Below are positions 58,456 through 64,000 of a stretch of 64,000 bases of DNA, piece by piece. Origin of the DNA: Streptomyces antimicrobicus (GTDB lineage Bacteria > Actinomycetota > Actinomycetes > Streptomycetales > Streptomycetaceae); contig NZ_JAJAUY010000007.1 of NCBI RefSeq assembly GCF_020532625.1, positions 1-64,000 on the forward strand, given 5' to 3'. The notes under the pieces were generated by a model that saw only the letters and a list, made by a program, of their open reading frames with translations, was not told where the DNA came from and searched no databases. Numbering within the stretch: position 1 is the first letter of the stretch; the number at the start of each line of letters is the position of its first letter. A program made the translations under genes and the position numbers.

Positions 58456-59500
58456 ACCATCGAAGCCCCCACCCCCTGCCTCCCGTGCCACCCACTTCCC
58501 TCCCCGCGTCCGGCCCCGCCGCCCCCCGCGCTGCCGCTGCCGCTGCCCCCGCCCGCCGTGCCCGTGTGTCGCCTCCCGTCCGGCACCGCTGCCTCGCGTG
58601 CCACCCGCTGTCCTCGCCTGCCGTGCCCGTGTGTCGCCTCCCGTCCGCCCCCGCCGCCTCCTGGGCCGCTCACTGCCCCGGCCCGCCCTGCCCGCCCTGC
58701 CCGCCTTGCCCGCCCTGCCCGTCCTGCCCGTCCGTTGCCTTCCTTCCGGCACCGCCTACGTGCCGGTCCTGCCTCCCGGCGGGCTCTCCCGCCTGCTGTG
58801 CCACCGGCTGCCCGGGTCTGCCGTGCCCGACTGTTGCCCCCAGGGGCAGCCGCTTGCCGTCGCCGTCTGTTGCCACCGCCCGACGGCGCCGCCACACGGC
58901 CTGTCCTTGCCGTCCTTGTCCCCGAATGCCGAGTCCTGTCCTTGCTCTTCGCCCCGGCGACGGTGGCACCCCGTCTGCGCTTGCCGTCCCGGCATCCGCT
59001 GCGCGGGAGCTGCCCCGCTCCTACACCTGCCGCCCTGGCCGCCCTGCCTTCCCAACTGCCCAGGCTGCTCTTGCTCTTCACCGTGGCGACGGTGCCCCGC
59101 TGTTGTCGCTTGCCGTCCTGGCATCCGTCGCGGCAGCGCTGCCGCCCTCTGCCCCTGCCACCCCGACTACCTCGCCTGTCCTTGCCTTCCGCCCCGACGA
59201 CGGTGCTACGTCGCTCGGCTGCCGCCCCTGCCCCCGACTACCGTGCCCTGAACCTGCCTTCCACGCCAGGCCGCGCTGCTGCGCCGCCTGCGCCGCGCCT
59301 CCCTTACGCCGCTGCCCCGCCCGTGCTCGCCCTGGCCTTTCGCCCCGCTCGGCTGGGCCTGCCCGCTCTGGTTGCCCGCACCACCTGCTGTCCACGCGCC
59401 GCCCCGGAGCACCGCCTCCGAAACCCAGCCCGCCCCGCCCCCGGAACCCACGCCCAGCCCGGCCCGGAACCCTGCCCCACCGCCCCGGAACGAGGAGCCC
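58456..59500. repeat. Gene-free 1-kb pyrimidine-rich degenerate repeat tract
   Basis: A 1045-base stretch with strong strand bias (C+T on the plus strand) and no convincing gene. It holds at least three kinds of imperfect repeats. A 27-bp CCGTGCCCGTGTGTCGCC-type unit occurs near 58556 and 58624. A 9-10 bp CCCGCCCTG unit is tandem at about 58680-58735. A unit of about 129 bp with CTTGCTCTTC and CGACGGTG words occurs near 58938 and 59067, with a third partial copy near 59180. Read as minus-strand protein it repeats MPGRQA...HRR-GEEQ, but third-base composition is not gene-like. No promoter of the conservon was identified. Confidence 0.65.
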
Positions 59501-62500
59501 ATGCGCATACCCCGCAGGACCCCGGACGCCGCCGACGCCCGCCTGAACGCGGCGTCCCGGCCGCCCGCGCCCCCGGCGCGCGGTCGCCGCGCGCACGCCG
59601 GGCAGCCCGCCGAGGAGGAACCGACGGCCGCCGCCCCGGCCCCCGCCGAAGCCGCGTGGAGCCGACCCCGCCCCGCTCGGGCCGGGTCCGACACCCGGCA
59701 GGCCCGGGCCGACAGCGTCCAGGCCGGCTCCGACGACCCACGGCTTGGCTCCGAGGACCGACGGGCCGGCTCCGGCGACCCATGGCGCGGCTCCGAGGAC
59801 CGACGGCCCGGCTCCGACGCCGCACGGCCCGGCTCCGACGACCGGCAGCCGGGAGCCGACGACCGACGGCCCGAAGCCGACGCCCCGCATCCGGGACCCG
59901 ACACCCCGCAGGCGGGACCCGACACCCCGCGTCCCCACGGCGCGTGGGACCCCGGCCGCCGCCCGCGCCCCGGCCCCCACCCCCGCACGCCGCACCGGAT
60001 CCGCCTGCGCCCCCGCACCGTCCGCGCCAAGATCGTCTCGCTGCTGATGGTCCCGGTCGTCTCCCTGCTCGGCCTCTGGGCCTTCGCCACCCTCAGCACC
60101 GCCCAGGACGTGGCCCGCCTCAGCCGGGCGCAGCAGGCCGACTCCGAGATCCGCACGCCGATCGGGCGAGCCCTCGCCGAGCTCCAGGCCGAACGGCGCG
60201 CCGCCGTCCGCTACCTGGCCGATCCCGGTCCCGACCAGGCCGGCGGCCTCCAGGCGCAGGCAGGCCGCACCGACGCCGCCGTCGCCCGGCTGCGGCTCGG
60301 CGACCGGCACACCGTGGCCGACGCCGGCGACCGGCCCCCCGCGGTCGCCGTACGGCTGCGGGCCTTCGTCAGCGCGGCCGAGGCCCTCGCCGCCACGCGC
60401 ACCGACGTGGCCGAGCGCCGCGCCACGCCCGACGCCGCGTACGACGCGTACACCAAGGTCGTCGACGCGGCCCTCGCCGTCGGCGGCGCGCTCTCCGCCG
60501 CCGGGCAAGCGGACTCCGGCGGTCTGCGGAGCGACGGCGGCGGCGTCGGCCGGGTGCCGCTGGAGTTCGCCCGCGCCGCCGAACTCCTGGCCCGCGAGGA
60601 CGCCTTGCTGGCCTTCCCCGGCCCACGGACCGCCGACACCTTGCGCAAACTGACCGGCACCGTCGAAGCCCGGCGCACCCTCACCGAGGCCGCCGCCCGT
60701 GACCTTCCTCCCGCCCAGGCCGCAGCCTGGCAGGCCGTGGCGAAGAGCGCCGCGTACGCCGACCTCACCGCGGCGGAGGACCGCATTCTCGCGGCCGGCC
60801 CCACCCCGGCCACCAGCAACGCCAGCGGCACAACCAGCAACGCCAGCAGCACCAGCCCCAGCAACGCCACCAGCCCCGGCAACGCCACCAGCAACCCCAC
60901 CACCCCCGGCAAGGACGCCCGGGGCATCCCGCCCACCTGGGAGGCGTCGTACACGAGCGTGGCCAACTCCCTGCGCGCGATCGAGAACGCCGCCCACGCC
61001 GCCGCGCTCGACCGCACCTCCCCGCTGGCCGACGCCGCGCTCAGCCCCGCCGGCGCCGCCGTCCTCCTGGGCCTGGTCGCGGTCGCCGCTTCCCTCGTGA
61101 TCTCCGTCCGGATCGGCCGCGGCCTCGTCGTCGAACTCGTCTCCCTGCGCAACAGCGCCCTGGAGATCGCCCACCGCAAGCTCCCGGCCGCCATGGAACG
61201 GCTGCGCGCCGGCCAGGAGCTGGACCTCCCCGCCGAGGCCCCGCCCGGGCCGCCGGCCGAGGACGAGGTCGGCCAGGTCGGCGAGGCCCTGGCGACCGTG
61301 CACCGGGCCGCCCTCGCAGCCGCCGCGGAACGCGCCGAACTGGCCAGCGGAATCTCCGGGGTGTTCGTCAACCTGGCCCGCCGCAGCCAGGTCCTGGTGC
61401 ACCGCCAGCTCACCCTGCTCGACTCCATGGAACGGCGCGTCGACGACCCCGCCGAGCTCGGCGACCTCTTCCGGCTGGACCACCTCACCACCCGCATGCG
61501 CCGGCACGCCGAGAGCCTGATCATCCTCTCCGGCGCCGTCCCCGGGCGGGCCTGGCGCATGCCGGTCCCGCTCACCAACGTCGTCCGCGCCGCCGTGTCC
61601 GAGATCGAGGACTACCCCCGGGTGGAGGTCCACCGGCTCGCGGAGGCCGCCGTCGTCGGCGCCGCGGTCGCCGACCTGACCCACCTCCTCGCCGAACTCA
61701 TCGAGAACGCCACCCAGTTCTCGCCCCCGCACACCAAGGTCCGGGTGACGGGCGAGCCTGTCGGCGCCGGCTACGTCCTGGAGGTCGAGGACCGGGGGCT
61801 CGGCATGGGCCCGCGGACCCTCGCCGACGCCAACCGGCGCATCGAGCAGTCCGAGGCGCTCGACCTGTTCGACAGCGACCGGCTCGGTCTGTTCGTCGTC
61901 AGCCGGCTCTCGGCCCGGCACGGGGTGAAGGTGCACCTGCGGACCTCGCCGTACGGCGGCACCACGGCGGTCGTGCTGCTGCCCACCAGCCTGCTCCAGG
62001 GGGCGATCACGGCCGGTCGACCGCCCCGCCGACCCGAACACGAGGGGGAACGGGAGCGCGCGTACGCGTACGAGTACGAGTACGGCCGTGAGCGAGAGGC
62101 CGAGCACGAGCAGGGGCGTGACCCGGAACGCGAACGCGAGCCAGGGCGCCAGCACACGTCAGCCCCCGCACCACATGCCTCCGCACCACATGCCTCCGCA
62201 CCACATGCCTCCGCACCACATGCCTCCGCACCAACCTCCCCCGTACCTGAGCTCCCGTACGACCCGGCCCCCCGGCTCGTGGAGCCGACGGGCTCCTCCG
62301 CTCCGACCCGGAGCCCGGCGGAGGCGGACAAGCCGCAGCAGCGCTTCGAGCCGTCGCCCGAGCCGGCCCGGCCCGGCCGTACGGAACCGCCGCGTCCGGC
62401 CCCCGTAGCGACCCTGCGGCCCCGCGCACCCCTCACCCGGTCCGCCCCACCCGTCCCGCCTGCTCCTCCGGCCTCGCCCGCCCCGCCCCCACCCGAGCCG

Positions 62501-62776
62501 CACCGCGCCCCCACCCCGGCCTCGGCCCCACGAGCAACCGCCCCACCCCCCGCCCTCGCCGAAGTGACCGAGCTGCCCCGCCGGGTCCGGCAAGCCAGCC
62601 TCGTCCCGCAGTTGCGGGAAGCACCCGCCGCGCCACCCGTCCCCGGCCCCGCCGCCACGGCGGTCGGCCGCAGTCCGGAGGAGGCCCGCGAGCGCATGGC
62701 CGCCTACCGCGCCGGCTGGGCACGCGGCGCGCAGCAGGACTCCCGCCGCCCAGGCAACGAAGGAGAAGAAGGATGA
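59501..62776 (+). CDS. cvnA: Conservon sensor kinase CvnA (nitrate/nitrite-sensing-type domain)
   Basis: A 1091-residue membrane sensor. Residues 1-175 are disordered with SDDxxxGSEDRR-type repeats. A first transmembrane segment (IVSLLMVPVVSLLGLWAFATL) is near 180-200, followed by an extracytoplasmic sensing region of the NIT type with a Ser/Thr/Asn-rich patch near 440-470. A second membrane segment (AVLLGLVAVAASLVISV) is near 515. The cytoplasmic part has a HATPase domain with LLAELIENATQFSP near 725 and GLGMGPRTLADANRRI near 765. The last 250 residues are Pro/Ala-rich with a His-Ala-Ser repeat. It starts the cvnABCD operon. ATG 59501 has GAGGAG three bases before it. Conservons couple a kinase to a GTPase. 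Confidence 0.93.
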   Translation: MRIPRRTPDAADARLNAASRPPAPPARGRRAHAGQPAEEEPTAAAPAPAEAAWSRPRPARAGSDTRQARADSVQAGSDDPRLGSEDRRAGSGDPWRGSEDRRPGSDAARPGSDDRQPGADDRRPEADAPHPGPDTPQAGPDTPRPHGAWDPGRRPRPGPHPRTPHRIRLRPRTVRAKIVSLLMVPVVSLLGLWAFATLSTAQDVARLSRAQQADSEIRTPIGRALAELQAERRAAVRYLADPGPDQAGGLQAQAGRTDAAVARLRLGDRHTVADAGDRPPAVAVRLRAFVSAAEALAATRTDVAERRATPDAAYDAYTKVVDAALAVGGALSAAGQADSGGLRSDGGGVGRVPLEFARAAELLAREDALLAFPGPRTADTLRKLTGTVEARRTLTEAAARDLPPAQAAAWQAVAKSAAYADLTAAEDRILAAGPTPATSNASGTTSNASSTSPSNATSPGNATSNPTTPGKDARGIPPTWEASYTSVANSLRAIENAAHAAALDRTSPLADAALSPAGAAVLLGLVAVAASLVISVRIGRGLVVELVSLRNSALEIAHRKLPAAMERLRAGQELDLPAEAPPGPPAEDEVGQVGEALATVHRAALAAAAERAELASGISGVFVNLARRSQVLVHRQLTLLDSMERRVDDPAELGDLFRLDHLTTRMRRHAESLIILSGAVPGRAWRMPVPLTNVVRAAVSEIEDYPRVEVHRLAEAAVVGAAVADLTHLLAELIENATQFSPPHTKVRVTGEPVGAGYVLEVEDRGLGMGPRTLADANRRIEQSEALDLFDSDRLGLFVVSRLSARHGVKVHLRTSPYGGTTAVVLLPTSLLQGAITAGRPPRRPEHEGERERAYAYEYEYGREREAEHEQGRDPEREREPGRQHTSAPAPHASAPHASAPHASAPHASAPTSPVPELPYDPAPRLVEPTGSSAPTRSPAEADKPQQRFEPSPEPARPGRTEPPRPAPVATLRPRAPLTRSAPPVPPAPPASPAPPPPEPHRAPTPASAPRATAPPPALAEVTELPRRVRQASLVPQLREAPAAPPVPGPAATAVGRSPEEARERMAAYRAGWARGAQQDSRRPGNEGEEG
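62166..62235 (+). repeat. 15-bp tandem repeat inside cvnA (SAPHA)
   Basis: Four to five copies of the 15-bp unit CTCCGCACCACATGC encode the five-residue repeat SAPHA in the disordered tail of CvnA, near residues 890-912. The copies are almost identical, pointing to recent expansion. Copy-number change would keep the frame. Confidence 0.85.
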
Positions 62777-63369
62777 TCGAGCACCAGCGAATCGGCGGCC
62801 TCGGCCCCGCCCCGGGCCCAGGCGTCGGAGTGGGGGCCGGCGCAGCCCCCGCAGCCCCCGCAGGCCCAGGTCCACGTCCAGGGCCAGGTCCCGTCTCAGG
62901 CCCGGGCTTCGGCGCCGGCCCTGGCGCCGGCCCGGTCCCGGGCGTCGACCTGGACCGTGTCCGGCGGTCCGGCGAACTGGACTGGCTGCTGGACGACCTC
63001 GTGGTCCGGGTCCGCGAGGTCCGGCACGCCGTCGTGCTCTCGAACGACGGCCTGTCCGTCGGCTCCTCCAGCGGACTCGGCCGCGAGGACGCCGAGCACC
63101 TCGCCGCCGTCGCCTCCGGTTTCCACAGCCTCGCCAAGGGCGCGGGCCGGCACTTCCAGGTCGGCAAGGTACGCCAGACGATGGTGGAGATGGACGAGGG
63201 ATTCCTCTTCGTCGCCGCCGCCGGGGACGGTTCCTGCCTGGCCGTGCTCAGCGCGGCCAGCGCCGACATCGGCCTGATCGCCTACGAGATGGCACGCCTG
63301 GTCAAGCGCGTGGGCGAGCACCTGTACGCGCCACCGCGGTTCGCCGGGCGCCCGCCGGCCGCGGGTTGA
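62773..63369 (+). CDS. cvnB: Conservon protein CvnB (roadblock/LC7)
   Basis: A 198-residue protein. The first 60 residues are a Gly/Pro/Ala-rich disordered head; the rest is a roadblock/LC7 domain (ELDWLLDDLVVRVREVRHAVVLSNDGLSVG begins it, then 'FLFVAAAGDGSCLAVLSAASADIGLIAYEM'). In conservons it bridges the sensor kinase and the small GTPase. ATG 62773 overlaps the cvnA stop (ATGA). The usual length is about 135-140 residues, so the head is an extension. Confidence 0.93.
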   Translation: MIEHQRIGGLGPAPGPGVGVGAGAAPAAPAGPGPRPGPGPVSGPGFGAGPGAGPVPGVDLDRVRRSGELDWLLDDLVVRVREVRHAVVLSNDGLSVGSSSGLGREDAEHLAAVASGFHSLAKGAGRHFQVGKVRQTMVEMDEGFLFVAAAGDGSCLAVLSAASADIGLIAYEMARLVKRVGEHLYAPPRFAGRPPAAG

Positions 63370-63383
63370 GGGCGGTCCGGCAC

Positions 63384-63764
63384 ATGAACGTCCAGTGGTA
63401 CGACGCCGAGGCGGGCCCGCTCGTCCGCCCGTACGCCATGACCGGCGGGCGGACGAAACCGGGACCGCACGGCGTACGGTTCGACCTCATCGCCCTCGTG
63501 GCCGTGGAGCCAGGCGGGGCCGACGCGGCGACCGAGTCCCTGCTCGGGCCCGAACACCGGTCGTTGCTCGGCCTGTGCCGGGCCGAGACCCAGTCGGTCG
63601 CCGAACTCGCCGCCGACGCCGACCTGCCGGTCGGGGTCGTGCGCGTACTGCTGGGGGATCTGCTGGAGGCGGGACACGTACGCGTCAGCAGACCCGTACC
63701 GGCGGCCCAGTTGCCGGACGAGCGGATTCTGCGGGAAGTCATCGAGGGATTGCGAGCACTGTGA
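63384..63764 (+). CDS. cvnC: Conservon protein CvnC (DUF742)
   Basis: A 126-residue DUF742 protein: GPLVRPYAMTGGRT at the start is the family signature, followed by a winged-helix-like part (LCRAETQSVAELAADADLPVGVVRVLLGDLLEAG) and 'PDERILREVIEGLRAL' at the end. It is thought to take part in the GTPase complex. The ATG at 63384 is preferred; a TTG at 63366 overlapping the cvnB stop would add six residues. Confidence 0.92.
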   Translation: MNVQWYDAEAGPLVRPYAMTGGRTKPGPHGVRFDLIALVAVEPGGADAATESLLGPEHRSLLGLCRAETQSVAELAADADLPVGVVRVLLGDLLEAGHVRVSRPVPAAQLPDERILREVIEGLRAL

Positions 63765-64000
63765 TGGGACGGTACGGATCGGACGCGGGGCCGGGCGAGT
63801 TGCCGGAGCCGGCACGCGGGGCGCAGCCGGGACCTGGCGCGACACCGGCCCGGGTTCCGGCGCCGGCCCGGGCTCCGGCGCCGGTTCCGGCCCCGGCATC
63901 AGAGCCGGAACGGGAACCGGAGCCGGAGCCGGAACCGGAGCCGGAACTCGCTGCGCTCGCGCTGAAGATCCTGGTGGCGGGCGGATTCGGGGTCGGCAAG
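63764..64000 (+). CDS. cvnD: Conservon GTPase CvnD (cut by the window end)
   Basis: The first 79 residues of a Ras-like small GTPase of the conservon. A Pro/Ala/Glu-rich head with an EPEPEPEP repeat precedes LALKILVAGGFGVGK, the start of the P-loop, where the window ends. ATG 63764 overlaps the cvnC stop; a GTG at 63761 is also possible. Conservon GTPases are output components that act downstream of the sensor kinase. Confidence 0.92.
   Translation, partial: MGRYGSDAGPGELPEPARGAQPGPGATPARVPAPARAPAPVPAPASEPEREPEPEPEPEPELAALALKILVAGGFGVGK

Noticed and set aside
58558..59500. A protein gene upstream of cvnA on either strand
   Set aside because: Open frames exist but are shifted among frames, have no start with a ribosome site, and lack the third-base G/C pattern of real genes here.

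Overview
The window is about 74% GC by eye, with GTG starts, stop/start overlaps (ATGA, GTGA), a four-gene conservon, lipoprotein and twin-arginine style leaders, and many PP2C/anti-sigma type regulators. This points to a Streptomyces-like actinomycete chromosome, in an accessory-rich region. No tRNA, rRNA, CRISPR array, transposase or integrase was recognised.

Layout. 0-5 kb: end of an unknown gene, a DUF305 copper-type lipoprotein, and a ribose-type sugar ABC transporter (binding protein, permease, double ATPase). 5-10.2 kb: two PP2C (SpoIIE) phosphatases of different design around a cyclase-family hydrolase. 10.2-15.1 kb: a tight four-gene operon of type III PLP decarboxylase, cysteine-synthase-like enzyme fused to rhodanese, SufS-like desulfurase and a methyltransferase; it looks like a small sulfur-related biosynthetic pathway. 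15.3-22.3 kb: VOC protein, FAD monooxygenase, DUF1992 protein, a PadR regulator with a clear palindromic operator and an acyl-CoA dehydrogenase, then galT-galK. 22.5-24.2 kb: a tiny secreted-type peptide with three NGWQ repeats, coupled to an unknown 119-residue protein and convergent with a TrmB/LuxR-type regulator.

24.3-41.9 kb is a nonribosomal peptide gene cluster built as two divergent operons. The minus operon encodes a Glu/Leu-type dehydrogenase, a PurB-like lyase, an NRPS (C-A-PCP-TE), an MFS exporter, a free carrier protein and a D-2-hydroxyacid dehydrogenase. The plus operon encodes a glutamate 5-kinase fused to a carrier protein, a stand-alone adenylation enzyme and a second NRPS (C-A-PCP-reductase). 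A carrier-tethered glutamate kinase, two Pro-like A domains, and both a hydrolytic and a reductive release domain in one cluster make this the most unusual part of the window.

41.9-50.3 kb: the NRPS cluster ends on top of a truncated rhodanese-type ArsR regulator gene next to a persulfide dioxygenase/rhodanese and an MFS gene. Then come a PhnA protein and an operon of ArsR, SulP transporter, PNPOx-like flavoprotein and HATPase, followed by a second ArsR, a small helical protein and an exported beta-carbonic anhydrase. Three copies of the operator-like sequence TTGCA-N6-TGCAA lie before the two arsR genes and the small gene. 50.4-58.5 kb: aldehyde dehydrogenase with its GAF regulator, MOSC protein, MpaB-type oxygenase, methyltransferase and MHYT membrane protein. 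58.5-59.5 kb is a gene-free, C/T-rich degenerate repeat tract. 59.5-64 kb: conservon cvnA-cvnB-cvnC-cvnD, the last cut by the window edge.
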